Shown: piece by piece, positions 1-11,071 of the stretch
How the letters are laid out: the number at the start of each line of letters is the position of its first letter
Position numbering within the stretch: the stretch's first letter is position 1
Position numbers and translations under genes: made by a program
Origin: Trileptium ribeirensis
Lineage: Eukaryota; Nematoda; Enoplea; Enoplida; Thoracostomopsidae
Assembly (NCBI GenBank): GCA_030248225.1
Contig: JASANE010018377.1
Coordinates: 1 to 64,000, forward strand
Direction: 5' to 3'
DNA: 64,000 bases
The notes under the pieces: model-generated
Seen by the model: the letters and a program-made list of their open reading frames with translations, nothing else
The model's database searches: none
Told to the model about the DNA's origin: nothing

Positions 1-74
1 TCTGACCACGATTTGTTGTAGTTTGCGGACTCTGGGCGGTAGTATCCTTGCTGCCCATAACCAGTGTATCCCCG
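1..74 (-). CDS. In-frame continuation after the gag TAG stop (partial)
   Basis: After the gag TAG the same frame continues open for about 24 codons to the window edge. It encodes a Gly/Tyr/Gln/Arg-rich stretch like the tail just before the stop. The context is TAG followed by CGG. Either the stop is a nonsense mutation within a longer gag, or it is a leaky stop leading into pol. The window ends before this can be decided. Confidence 0.4.
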
Positions 75-1304
75 CTAATTAGCTGTATTATTCCAATCAT
101 CACGTCGCGAGTAGCGTGCTCCACCTCTAGGTTCAACTACTCGATAGCGGGGACGATTATTGTACTGCGGTGGCGGTCTAGCATATTCGATAGCGGGCGG
201 TGGCGGTGCACCGTACGTGTAGTTAGGCGCTGCTCGCGTGGCTAAACGTGTATACTCGTTTTGTAATGGATCATATATGTCCATTCGGAAATATGGGCAT
301 TCTCTAGCGAAATGCCCTAGATAGCCACATCGAAAACATTGGTTTCCTACCGACGTTGCTGGTGGTATTGCGTTTGCGCCTATCTGCGGTGCTCCGGTGT
401 TTTGCATCATCGCATTTAACTGGTGTTGTTCAGTACGCTTGTCTAGTAGATCAATGAGCCGAGCGATAGTAGCATCGCTGCCAGCTGTGGTGCGCTTGTT
501 CTCATCGAGTGCCTCACGTATTTGATCTACTAGTTGGCTATTTTCACCTCCCTGTGTCATATAATTAACAGTCTTAGACCGGCTGCTCTTACGAACCGGC
601 ACCCCGATAATATCCTTTTGGGATGTTATAATGGCGTCCTCCTTGTACTTGAGCTTATCCATCATGTGTTTAAAAGACGGATAAGTTTTCCCTATTACGC
701 AAGATTTCAGCTCCTTCCTCAGTCCTTGTCGCAGGAACTTTTGTAGTAACGCGTCACGTTGTTCACCTTCGACCTCCGGGAACGCTTTGTCCACTAGGTT
801 TTGGAGGTCAAGTCCGTACATAGCGACTGATTCTCGTTCGCCCTGTACGCGCATGCGTAGTGTGATTAATGCGTGTTCGTCACGCTGCGAGGAGGAATAC
901 ATGAAACCCATATTGTAACAAAGGGCTTCGTACGTCTGTTTCTGGCAGTCCGGGAAGCTTTCGTATATTTTGAGCGTTTCTCCTCTTAATACAGTCGGGA
1001 AACAGATGAGTTTCTGTTCCAATGTCCATCCGTTTGCGTCCGTCAAGTTGTCGTATGTGGCTAACCACGCCTCAAAGTCCTGTCCGTCAGCTCCTGAAAA
1101 TTGTGGGATGTCGCCCACCTGTATAATTGGCGCCGTTGTGGTTGTCCGTTCCATAAGCTGCTGTAGGATTGCTACTAGTGGGTCTCCTGATACAGACGGG
1201 CTGGGTCCGTTTGTACTACCAGCCGTGGTGGTCGTGCCACCTCCTACATTAGTTGTCGACGCGCCGCTAATCGGCGTTCTATTAGCGCTCGCTGGTAACG
1301 ACAT
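75..1304 (-). CDS. gag: Ty3/Gypsy-type retrotransposon Gag polyprotein
   Basis: A 409-residue frame opens with an ATG on the minus strand. Residues about 65-230 read like a retrotransposon capsid: a short P-Q-F-S-G motif, then helices rich in conserved W, L and R, as in Ty3/Gypsy Gag. Residues 323-336 form a classic CCHC zinc knuckle (C-x2-C-x4-H-x4-C), which binds the RNA genome during particle assembly. The N terminus is Thr/Gly-rich and the tail after the knuckle is Pro/Tyr/Arg-rich. The frame ends at a TAG (75-77), but the same frame then stays open to the window edge. The element runs leftwards, so pol lies outside the window and the 5' LTR should lie to the right. The long intact frame suggests a fairly young copy. 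The family call is from recognisable motifs; the exact lineage is not determined. Confidence 0.9.
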   Translation of the reverse strand: MSLPASANRTPISGASTTNVGGGTTTTAGSTNGPSPSVSGDPLVAILQQLMERTTTTAPIIQVGDIPQFSGADGQDFEAWLATYDNLTDANGWTLEQKLICFPTVLRGETLKIYESFPDCQKQTYEALCYNMGFMYSSSQRDEHALITLRMRVQGERESVAMYGLDLQNLVDKAFPEVEGEQRDALLQKFLRQGLRKELKSCVIGKTYPSFKHMMDKLKYKEDAIITSQKDIIGVPVRKSSRSKTVNYMTQGGENSQLVDQIREALDENKRTTAGSDATIARLIDLLDKRTEQHQLNAMMQNTGAPQIGANAIPPATSVGNQCFRCGYLGHFARECPYFRMDIYDPLQNEYTRLATRAAPNYTYGAPPPPAIEYARPPPQYNNRPRYRVVEPRGGARYSRRDDWNNTAN

Positions 1305-2990
1305 TTTTGAATTCCGAATTATTAGTATTCCCTATTTGTTTTGAGCTGTAGGGCGTCCGTAACTCAAACCTGACTTGAGCACGGATGTTAAATGTATGAT
1401 TAAATATAAGTGTTTACTTTATTGCGGAATTTCTACTGTTAAATAAACTTCACTGCACCTGTGTGCCTAATCCTTAAGTTATGTGACTGTAGGTGTAAAG
1501 TTTTCGCTGCGCTTGATCACTTTAGCCAGCTACCACTCGGAAAGTAACCTCAAGTTCACTGGGGCTTGATTACTTTACTTCTCTGAAGATATTCAACTAC
1601 TCAATTCGCTAAAATCAAAGTGTGTCCTATAAACTATAACTAGGTCGTTATTAGCGATCAAAATCGAATAGTTCACTGGCCCGAATTAACTATAGCTTAT
1701 CGGTTCATACACGGATACGAAAGTAAGTTTTACGGGAAAACTTAAAACGACAAAAAGACAATTACAGGGCCCAAAATAGTAGTTTGAAATCCCTTAACCG
1801 GTCAAGACGTTATAAACCCCCGTACAAAATCGGTAGAATCATGGCGTCCCTGATTCCGATTAGCTTGGCGGTACGTGCGGAAACGCTTAACTTAAACAAA
1901 ATCACTTATGTACGCTTTATACAAATCGTATACATAGTTCAAAACAAATAATACATTTTATAACTCAAACAAGTTACTCTACTGACCATCATCAAACGCT
2001 CAAGAACGGCTTGACTGTCTATGATATGGTTCGACGCAGCTCCTCCGATGACGGTTGCTTAATGGTTAGCGGACGTTCACCGTTCGTTACAATTCAACGG
2101 TCGTTGTTGAGCTCGATGAATTACGAGGATGCGGCTGGATTTGGCAGGGGATGACGAATGTTTATTCCAAACGTCCAATTGTTGTCGGTTAGACCGAATA
2201 TCCACCACAAAGTTCGCCTTAGAAATAATACGGGGCAGTGGCTGGGCGTCGAAGATGTAGGCGACAGCAATGTCGTATCAAACGTAACGTGCCAGCGATG
2301 AGCAGCAGTAAAATGCGGGCCAGCAACCAATTTAACCGATTACCTTTGTCGACAGCACCTTTAACCGATGAATAGTTTGCAGCGAACAACAGTCCTGCAC
2401 CGCAATCACTGCTTACCTTAATTTATTAAATAGTTGTTACTAGCGAAGGCGGCAATGCCAAAATTCGTCCGACGTAGTAAGCGATATACCTGAAATACGA
2501 ACGGCGAGTCTTTTAAACCAATGCGTAACGCCACGGACAACCATCATATCTCCAAGAGCACTCCCAACAGTATCCATTCAGAACAGTTGTCGTTAGTTCT
2601 AAGCCTTCGCTACCTCGACCACGCACTGCCTGGTATGCCCGGCCCGTGCAGTCTGGGAGCACATAACGCACTACGGCACCCTAGCCTGGCTGCGAATCCA
2701 TTGACCGAGCAAGCAACTGCACTCACGTTACAATTGAGAGCCCTGGCGACGTCCTCCCAGAGTGCACGGACCCGATACAACACCTTACCATTTATACTAT
2801 GACCAACATAGACACTTAAAATACACATTGTAATGCAATTTCGTTATGATTTAGCAGACAATATCAACAGCGTCAACAGTCGTTTAACAACCATGGGTGC
2901 GAGAGGTCAACACCTATTAATTTTAGACTCTGTTGTCCCCAAAATTTATGGACGCCTCCTCACGGCGTAGCCCCCACTTTTATTTATGTA
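1305..2990 (-). other. Presumed 5' leader and LTR region of the minus-strand Gypsy element; no gene
   Basis: No supported coding frame. The region lies directly upstream of gag on the minus strand, where the leader, primer-binding site and 5' LTR should be. A TATA-like sequence (AGTATAAATGG, minus strand) sits near 2789-2799, and an AATAAA on the minus strand lies near 1410. I could not find convincing LTR ends or a tRNA primer site, and no second LTR copy is in the window, so the borders are open. Confidence 0.35.
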
Positions 2991-4687
2991 CTAGGACCAG
3001 TTCTGGCCCTAAGGGATCCCAGCTGCACCACGGTTCACGCTATTGTGGTGCCCGGACAACCCCGGCTTCCACGACTCCCCGGTGATCTATGCGATGACCT
3101 AAGGGAACCGCTTAGCTTAGCAGGCTGCCGGCGGGTTAACCAGGGTGTTCGGCCTGGCCCCTATATTGGCCCACGTATCTAGTGGTATGAAGGTCCCCCG
3201 AGGGAGAGTCAACCCTTAGGCCTGCTCACAGGTAATAAAGCTGACTCGCCTTTCCCTCATATTCCACCTGGTCCCCTAAGTGGGGTTCTTGGATCCTAGT
3301 ATAGCCTGAGCAAAATTTCCCATTTAGTCATGCCTGCGTGTAGAATCCTAAAGACTAGTGGGTGTACGGCCATGATCCTAATAGTGGCCCAGTTCTGGTT
3401 GTGACTCCTTACGATATTCCTTATTCTAGTCCTAGCAGACTTTACCTAGTAACTCAAACAACACTAGGGCATTGAGGCGAGGGCCCCAATCCCTTGAAGG
3501 TCAAGATTCTAAATACTAGTGTAATATGTCAGGTGGCGAACTACGCAAAGCAGTGGTTGGCTGTGCGGCTCTTGCGGCGGGGACACTTTTGATGACGCTC
3601 GCAACCACAGAGATAGCGCGGGGTACAGGAGGTTGCCAGCTCGGGCCTTAAAGCAAGGTCAGGAGGGTGAATCTGTATCAGCGGATGAGATCTATACGGT
3701 ACAGGGTGGTGGTTGATTTGCTCGCGATAACGTAGAATTCATTTAAGGCTCAAGGTCTCCAACGACTTTCCGTTGAAAAAGATTTCCAGAACTTTCACTG
3801 GGGGGGCAGAAAATTAAATAAGACTTCGAACTGCTTAAATAAATAAGAACACGATTCAACTCATTTACTGTTGAGTCATATTTATGTTATTCGCACACTA
3901 TAAACGCTGCCCAATCGGGGCACATCGCAACTTATTTACAACATTTATTATATAATGAGTTTGAGTCGGGCATCCTGCAAGATACCCTAAGCTATAATTT
4001 GTAACTCTTTCCGACGCGACACTCTAGAGACTTTGATTTTTGATTAAGCTTTTCTCGAACTGCGGTATCCTAGACATTTTGATTGGACTAACCCTACGAG
4101 ATATCTGAAACAGCTGAGCGTCATGACAATTTTCCAAGGGCGATCTCGCGTTAGTTTGGTCCAACAACCTTACAGAATTTCGACGGCGACTGGAGCGGCC
4201 AGCGAAAGACCCGACTAATTTCAACTCACTCCCAGAGGGCTCCGGGAGTCGGTGCCGATGTAGGGTCTCCCCGTAGTTGCACGGTTAGAAAAACCACATC
4301 CCACCAAAATTTCAATGCCCTTTAGCCTACCGCCAGCTCCAGCCCCCGTTTTGCCCTATGCTCAGCTAATGAGCCTTCTCAAAATTTATCACATTCAGGT
4401 CCGCCGTCGTTTGCATCAGTATTTAACCAGAAGCAGAAGGATCAGCGAACGAATGAGGATTCGACGCTGTAGTTCGATTTCAAAGAATTGGGGACAACGC
4501 GTGTCATCCGAGGATGCAAACGACTACGTCCTTAGTATCGTTCTCTTTACCACCCTTAATTTTGGCTGAGACCTAGTTAGAAAAATTTTGGTCCTTACCA
4601 TGTAAAACAAAACTATTGTCACTGAATTTTCCTTAGCCTAGAATTTCATAAAAATGCCCTTTTGACTAAATTTCACAATTTTGACCA

Positions 4688-4725
4688 CTCCTCGGACCTG
4701 CGAAAGAAGAAAAACGTCCGAGGAG
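4688..4725. other. Perfect 10-bp stem hairpin in the left arm
   Basis: CTCCTCGGAC at 4688-4697 pairs perfectly with GTCCGAGGAG at 4716-4725 across an 18-base purine-rich loop. The same hairpin is kept in the right arm at 19415-19452. Its role is unknown. Confidence 0.6.
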
Positions 4726-5059
4726 CGGGGAACCAGTCGAGACGTATGCGAGCATGAATTTTGAAATTTTCAGCGTGATCTCGTGAATTTCAACGGGGCA
4801 CGACCTTTACGGGCGTGCGGAGCATCCTTCCGACACTCCAACGTCCGCAAAGGGCGGCCCTCTGCACAAGCGGAAAGAACCTAATCGCCAGGGGCAGCTC
4901 TCCACCGTGGAGGCACGGCGAGAAACCACCCCTGGTACGTGAAAACGAACAGGAAAAATAAAAACAGTAAGCCTAGTGAATAAACTCTTAAATGGCGACA
5001 ACCGCCAAACTTTTAAAATAAATTCTCGACTGGCTCCGATCGGGGAATCGGGCAGTCTC

Positions 5060-5067
5060 TTTTATAC
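5060..5067 (-). promoter_or_regulatory. TATA-box-like site in the left arm
   Basis: On the minus strand GGGGTATAAAAG is followed about 30 bases later by GGAGCCAGTCGAG, a plausible initiator position. The identical arrangement exists in the right arm at 19074-19081 on the plus strand. It resembles an RNA polymerase II or LTR promoter, but no coding frame downstream is convincing. Confidence 0.35.
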
Positions 5068-8000
5068 CCCAAACTCTCCCCCCTTTTTTTTGTCTTCGGT
5101 TTTGGTCTCACTACCACAAAAGAGCCGAAAAGTTTGAAGTTTTAAAATGCCCGTATCGTGGCACCTATAACTGAACAAAATACATATGTGTACATATAAA
5201 GAATATATGCTAAAGCAACTATTGTAACTATAAAATAAGCCATTGTCTGGCAAGAGAAGCAATACAAAGGCCCCTCAGTCGGCACTGGTCACAATGCAAA
5301 CATAATAAACATTGCCCTGGCCATCGATGGTCGCTCATATCAGAAAGATTAATAACCAGCTTGGCAAGGCGAGCAATGGGCTCAAAACAGAAAAACAAAA
5401 ACAACTAAACCTCGCGCTGGTCGGCGCGGGGCCTGCGGCTTTATGGAATATAAAAGCGCTTTAGGCGCTGAAAATAATCAAGATTTCTGTTGTTCTTTTG
5501 TATATATTTTAGGAACGGAAAGGAGTAGGCGGCCGGGGGCGGGATCATGCTGGCCATGCCCTGGCTGGTCGCCTACTTATGAGATCATTTATTTTAATGT
5601 CAGTCCCCTAGGAGACCCGCTAAGAGCAGAGAAATGCGTGCACGATAGGAGAATTTTGGGTCCCGATTGAGTTAGGGGAATCCTGCGCAGACCCGTTGGG
5701 GCGGAAGGCCCCGGTTTTCAATAATGTAGTTAGTATAGGACCCAATCGAGGTGTAGGGCTCCAAAAATCGGGGAGTTTTGGTTTGGGATATAGTGATTTA
5801 GGGCCCTAAAATTTGAAAGTTTAAACGCTAAGTTGAGGGTCCATAAGTACTTACGGGTTGGGGTTAGGTTGACCCGAATGAGTGATTTTGAACTCCTATG
5901 AAGCCCCAATAATAGTTTGCTGTCCCCTTTTTGGTTTGAAATCTATAAAAACCCCCAAAATTTGACTTATCTTACACCCCTTGAGAAATAAAAATTTTTG
6001 TTCTACTAAATCGATTTCGCCATTTTTTTATATATTCGAAACACCCTTTCGAAACGTATATGACGTAAAATAAAATAACTGTTCCAGTTCCCGGCGTGTC
6101 AGGATAGATTTTCCCAGATTCCAAAACACCAGAAAGTTCAAAAACGCCTTTTTTGTCACGATGGTTTCGCACAACACCCCGACCCATCCTGACACCCGGA
6201 CACAAACACAAAGCATGTACATTATTTTATCGACTACAAACACATATATATTGCATAGTTATTGTTCACGGATGCGCACCGGAACCGACCCTGGGGCGCT
6301 TTAATTAGCAAAATTTGTTAAGTCTGAGTGGTGATAGAATCGTGAGATCTTTCCCCTTGTCCCCGGCCGATCCGACTACGCATCCCCAAATACAAATCGA
6401 TAGCATTGTTATGCAGATTATTCATAAACAGTAATGATCCTGGGCACGATCGGACACTTCCACAATAGAATTTTGGTTCAATTTTAGGTGCGAAATCACC
6501 CCGCGCACCTCGGGCTGGTGGAGCGTGACAACACATTTACAAAATACGATACAATATTTCTATTTTATTCAACACAAGTATCAATGACATATCAATGAAT
6601 TCCTGGATCACGCTCCACCGGTATCCGATCGCCCTTTATCCGTTAAATTTTGAGCCCTTTTGGCCTGGTTTAGAATATTTAGAATTTGGTATAAAAACTC
6701 GGGCTGTTACAATGTATATATTAGGAGCACTAATGTATAACGTATGTATTAGGAGCACTGTGTGATCTTTTTTGTTATTTTTATTTAAAAAAATTGAAAT
6801 TTCTATTTTTGATTTTGAATATTTTATGGTGTACCTTATTCATTATAATAACTGTTAAAATCTTTATATTATTTCTATATGATTTCTAACAATTCTACAA
6901 CATGACATAGTAAGCCAATCATATTCACGTTTAAGTTCACAAGTACAGTGTTGAAGCACATTTTTTGAAATTAATGTCTGCTATTACTTATGGTAAACGC
7001 AGCGGTGAAAATTTTGTCCTGTATAAGTATCAAAACCCTTGCTTGTTGCAATATACCCAATAGCATCAATTCATTGTACATACCAATTTTGTAAAACCAT
7101 ATTGCTGGTTATTCGCTGTCACTGCCATCGTTTCTTTAGGTTCTGCACAACTGCTACTTAGTCAGGTCGGAATAAAATACATGTATGTATACATATGGAC
7201 TTCGTGATAGATCTTGGGAATGCGTTCCGAATGTAGTAACCACAAATAATAGATCTGGGTGTTATATAGAACTTACAAATTTGAATATTTGGGGATGTTG
7301 CCAAATTCTATGAATATACTACGTAAATTTCTGGGTGACGATAGTAAAATATAGCAATTTCAGAATTTGTGGTTACTAGTAAAAATTGCACTCAAATAAT
7401 TTTGCACATGCAGTCAAGACCCTGTAATTTTAATTTTTGGGGGATAAAATTTTTCTCTCATTTAGCTTTGAAGTGGCCTGTCTATAATTGAAATTCAGAA
7501 AGAAAACTGTAGCATTACCTATTGAATCATTACAATATTTAGATTTATTATTTTTTATTTTATTTTTATTATATATTTTATTATTTTTTATTATAAATTT
7601 TCAGTATTTTTATTATAAATTTTCATGCATCCCTAAACTTGTATTGAAGCGACACAAATAGATGTGAGTGTGTGAGAACAAACGCAAGCGAATTTGTAAC
7701 TCACGGCTGAAATACCCTGCTGCAATACGCGCAAACTGAGGTATGAAAAAAACCTGAGTATTGTAGATATTTGTATTCTCACTGTAACCGAATGGTCGTA
7801 CACATGGGGTTACCTTTGCATGCAAGTATTAATAGATATACTCGCCGTTATTTCGCTCTGGTCACCATCAAATCAGGCGTGGTATAGACGTGTTCACCTA
7901 TTTCGCCAAGCGGTTCCTTAATATTTTGTGTAACGGCCGTTGACCATTAAAACAAGTCTTAGCTAAAGCTCTTCCTGGAAGCATTTTGGTTCGGAAATCA

Positions 8001-8299
8001 TATATTATTGATAATATGTTCGTATATATTCTAATAGTAAAGGTTAAAATGGTGATTTTTTGCGTTTGAGCGGTCCTACTGATGATTGCTTAATTTAACT
8101 TTCCGACACTTCCCTTATGGTTTCATGTCATTTCACTTTTTATTCTCGATAAATACATTTGATAGCTTTGAAAAACACAAGTTGCCGTAGTAAACCCAAC
8201 GACCTTATCGCACTACGTAGGTATACGTTATACGGACTATGTCAACTTTAGGGGCCGGACGTTATAACGTTAGAAAAGCGAACAGCTTAGAGCGGGGGT

Positions 8300-8396
8300 T
8301 CGGGGGGCGGCGGCCCCCGACTTAGGCTTAGGCTTAGTACATGGCTCATATAGTGACCTCAGCTTAGGCTAAGACTAAGGGTTAGGCTTAGTATAT
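8300..8396. repeat. Degenerate CTTAGG/GGCTTAG repeats
   Basis: Several imperfect copies of GGCTTAG or its complement lie close together, beside a GGGGGCGGCGGCCCCCGA block. The mirrored copy is at about 15730-15860 in the right arm. Similar units recur at 8835-8856 and, outside the inverted repeat, at 45790-45840. They look like decayed simple repeats. Confidence 0.55.
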
Positions 8397-8639
8397 CGAG
8401 AATGGCATAGCATGCATTATAGTTCGGCATCTAAAATGGACATGGGCCAAACAAATCATACGCTTTTTCATTTGCTGATGTTCTAAAAGCGATTTTTTCC
8501 ACTGAGAGAAGCAATAAATCCAACGGGTAGCATTGTCTTTGTTTTGTAAAATGTGCAAATATATTTGTCCGCGGTGAATATGTATGTCATATAACACAAT
8601 TTTGCAGGGAATTAAGTATTTTATATTTTTTATTCTTTT

Positions 8640-9140
8640 CGGTTAGCCACCCCACTCCCGCCCACCCCAGCCCGAATTTTATCAGTTTTGAAGATAAAGC
8701 AATACTCTTAGAACAATTCGACTCAGCTCGACGAGTTGGTTCAGAAAATCTCAACTTTGGATATTTTCAAGACTAATTTTTTTATTTCATTCGGTTCATT
8801 GTAAACTCATCCCAATCGGTTCACGCGTTAGCGACTTAGCCTTAGACTTAGGATATCGGATAAATGGAAATAACTCTTTAACCCATGAATTGATTGATCT
8901 GAATTAATAAGCCATTCGAGGCAGCTCGTCAATACAATTCGACCGATGTATAAAATTATGCATTTTTTTCAAAAATTTTGGGTTCCAAGGGAGCTAACAG
9001 AGATCGAAAATATTTTTGTCAAACAATCGAAAACAGGCATTTTCTGGACCACCTCGTTGAATTGAGTCGCATGGTGCTAAAATTATCCCTGTATCTTCAG
9101 AATTGACCAGGTCCGGGATGGGGGGCTAACAGAGAAGACC
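8640..9140. repeat. Nested inverted pair of about 100 bp inside the left arm
   Basis: The stretch near 8645-8760 (CCACCCC.., then TTTTGAAGATAAAG.., CTCGACGAGTTGG) and the stretch near 9040-9140 (GGACCACCTCGTTGA.., TATCTTCAGAATTGA.., GGGGGGCTAACAG) are diverged reverse complements about 300 bases apart. This is the layout of a small non-autonomous transposon or two fragments of one dispersed family. The mirrored copy lies at 15000-15510. No target duplication was identified. Confidence 0.5.
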
Positions 9141-10038
9141 CAATTTGTTATTATAATGTCAAAAATGGAGCATTGCTGGACACATTACCAAGTTCAATAG
9201 AGATTGTTTAAACTAAAGAAACGACGTTGCATAGAGATATATATGCATTCGACAGCTTGCCACTGTGAAAAAATTTTGATTGTATTAAAACGATGACAAA
9301 ATGATAGCCTATAGTGCGAAACATTTGCAAAAATGACTATTCATTGTTATATTCTAAAAGCTGTTACTAATAAAATAATGATAAAGATGTTTTAGTCGTA
9401 TTTGGCATTTTAAAACAAATGTTCTTTTTGTACATTATTTGGGTAGTTTGTTTGACAGGCAATATCGTTTATTAAAACATTACACAGAGCAAAAGTATAT
9501 GAGGCCTTATAAACGTAATCCATTCGTTTAATCCAATAAATTTAAATTCTTACAATACACAAACTAAATAAAACAACCATTTATAACGGCCTGGAAATAG
9601 CGTTGAAAACCCTAGGTCACATCAAACATTAATTTGGCCGCCACTGCTGCGTTAGTTTGAAGTGTTTGACAGAAGTATCAAAACTGCCCAAAGTTAAAGC
9701 TTTCTTTCGGTGACTAGAATCCCACAATAGTACCTTCTTATTGGGTTCATCCAAATGCGAATGCACCTTAAAAACCCAACTTTCACTGCCACTATTTAAA
9801 ATTACTAATATTGTTTATTTTACAATTTTGTAATTACTTAGCTAGTTCCGAATATTTTTGTTAAATCTATTGTATTTTTCCAACTAAACTGTGTTTTTCA
9901 ACCCAAGAGTCATAGCGTAGTATCCAGTTTTAAATTTAGTACATCCTTGAAGCTTTCTCTTTAATGACTATTTTTCACATTGTTTCGTCGTTTTATATGC
10001 ATGTAAGGCCAGGTATGGATCGGTGGTGTATTTGATTT

Positions 10039-10340
10039 CTACGAACATAGAATCAGCACGCCGAGTACGTACACGATCATCAGAACGAGTGACAACGCGT
10101 TGTTCAAACATGCAAATACTTGTCTCCATTCGCGAAAATGTGAGCCGGCTCCACCAGTTTCTGGACTATCTCTGTGAACTTCTTCGGAATTGCAACAAAG
10201 GTAAGAATTGCACGCAGTCGAAGCGAGTCCGAGTCGATGTGGCGGCGGTAGTGGGCGCTCGATTCGTGAAAGTGCGTTGATGAGCAGCGTGATCATAAGA
10301 CTTAACAGCGTCATACCGACGGTGAATTCATAAAAGCGAT
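10039..10340 (-). CDS. Cys-loop (nicotinic-receptor-like) channel, terminal exon with M3 and M4
   Basis: This is the last coding exon of a pentameric ligand-gated ion channel subunit. On the minus strand a TTTTTTTAG acceptor is followed directly by residues R-F-Y-E-F-T-V-G-M and a hydrophobic M3 helix (about 20 residues ending S-L-M-I-T-L-L-I-N-A-L-S-R). A short polar intracellular loop of about 50 residues follows, then the F-R-E-W-R-Q-V pre-M4 amphipathic segment and a hydrophobic M4 (L-V-L-M-I-V-Y-V-L-G-V-L-I-L) next to the stop. The exon begins in phase to join the donor at 13266. An ATTAAA signal lies downstream of the stop. The large loop is short for the family. The duplicate at 13807-14108 encodes the same residues; the one coding difference I noticed is synonymous (CGC against CGG). 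Family membership is inferred from spacing and helix pattern, not from a search. Confidence 0.65.
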
Positions 10341-10429
10341 CTAAAAAAAGCTAATATTTTAGCCACAATTCTTGCTATATACTGCAGTATTTCGCTATGC
10401 TAACGTGCGTACTGGATTGCTATACTGTA

Positions 10430-10535
10430 TATATGTACTGGATTGTATATATATGCAGTATACATATATATATTGTACATATATACATACATATATATAT
10501 TGTATATATATGTATGGATGCTATACTGTATTGCT
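10430..10535. repeat. TA/CATA-rich microsatellite at the inner edge of the left arm
   Basis: Interleaved TATATATG and TACATACAT tracts. The mirrored right arm loses similarity inside the corresponding tract (about 13648), so the palindrome junction lies in unstable AT-rich sequence. Confidence 0.7.
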
Positions 10536-10691
10536 ATATGTACTGGATAGCTGATCGAGAGATGCAGCTTAGCAACAGTATTCTAGTCTTGTTGGGTTCT
10601 AATCACGGCTGCTCCAGTGTATTTCGTGCGCCTTTCGCTACAAGAACACACTTTGGGCACAGCCGGTACCCAGGCTCACACTATTAATGCA

Positions 10692-11071
10692 GTTCCGCGT
10701 TGTAGTAGTTTTAAGTAATCACAAAACGTTATCATTAATTGGTTTAATTAATTAATTAATTGATTCTTTTTTACCAAAGGTTATTTTGCTCACAGGTGTC
10801 GCAATTCAAACTAATAACTTCCGCGTTCTAGTAGTTTTAAGTAATCACAAAACGTTATCAATAATTGGTTTAATTAATTGATTAATTGCTTCCTTTTTAC
10901 CAAAGGTTATTTTGTTCACAGGTGTCGCAATTCAAACTAATAACTTCCGTGTTGTAGTAGTTTTAAGTAATCACAAAACGTTATCATTAATTGGTTTTAA
11001 TTAATTAATTAATTGTTTCTTTTTTTACCAAAGGTTATTTTGATCACAGGTGTCGCAATTCAAACTAATAA
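10692..11071 (+). repeat. Three tandem copies of a 126-bp unit
   Basis: TTAAGTAATC recurs at 10711, 10837 and 10963, a constant period of 126. Each unit has a TTAATTAATTAATTG tract and a CACAGGTGTCGCAATTC block. The copies are over 95% alike by eye. The array lies in the spacer of the inverted repeat, in the inferred receptor intron. Confidence 0.9.

Larger units (their letters stand above)
2991..10496 (+). repeat. Left arm of a 19-kb inverted repeat
   Basis: The reverse complement of this segment recurs at 13648-22119. The match starts at GTACTAGGACC (2989-2999), mirrored at about 22111-22121, and ends inside TA-rich sequence near 10496. Stretches compared by eye differ by about 1-2%, with scattered substitutions and small indels. 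Examples are T/C near 4260 and a rearranged GC-rich patch near 5530-5575. Apart from the receptor exon at its inner end, no reading frame in the arm resembles a known protein; paired frames occur in both arms only because the DNA is duplicated. From the outer end inward the arm holds a GC-richer block (2991-3650), a hairpin (4688-4725), a TATA-type promoter-like site (5060-5067), a nested inverted pair near 8640-9140 and a receptor exon (10039-10340). Outer flanks differ, so the borders are sharp. TA lies on both outer sides of CTAGGACC, but the palindromic context makes a target-site duplication ambiguous. Confidence 0.95.

Noticed and set aside
8300..8396. Interstitial telomere repeats
   Set aside because: The units are irregular (GGCTTAG, GACTTAGG) and few; they do not form a clean telomere array.
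2991..10030. Genes in the left arm because matching frames exist in the right arm
   Set aside because: Frame conservation only reflects near-identical DNA; many frames begin at TTG or CTG and none shows a known domain.
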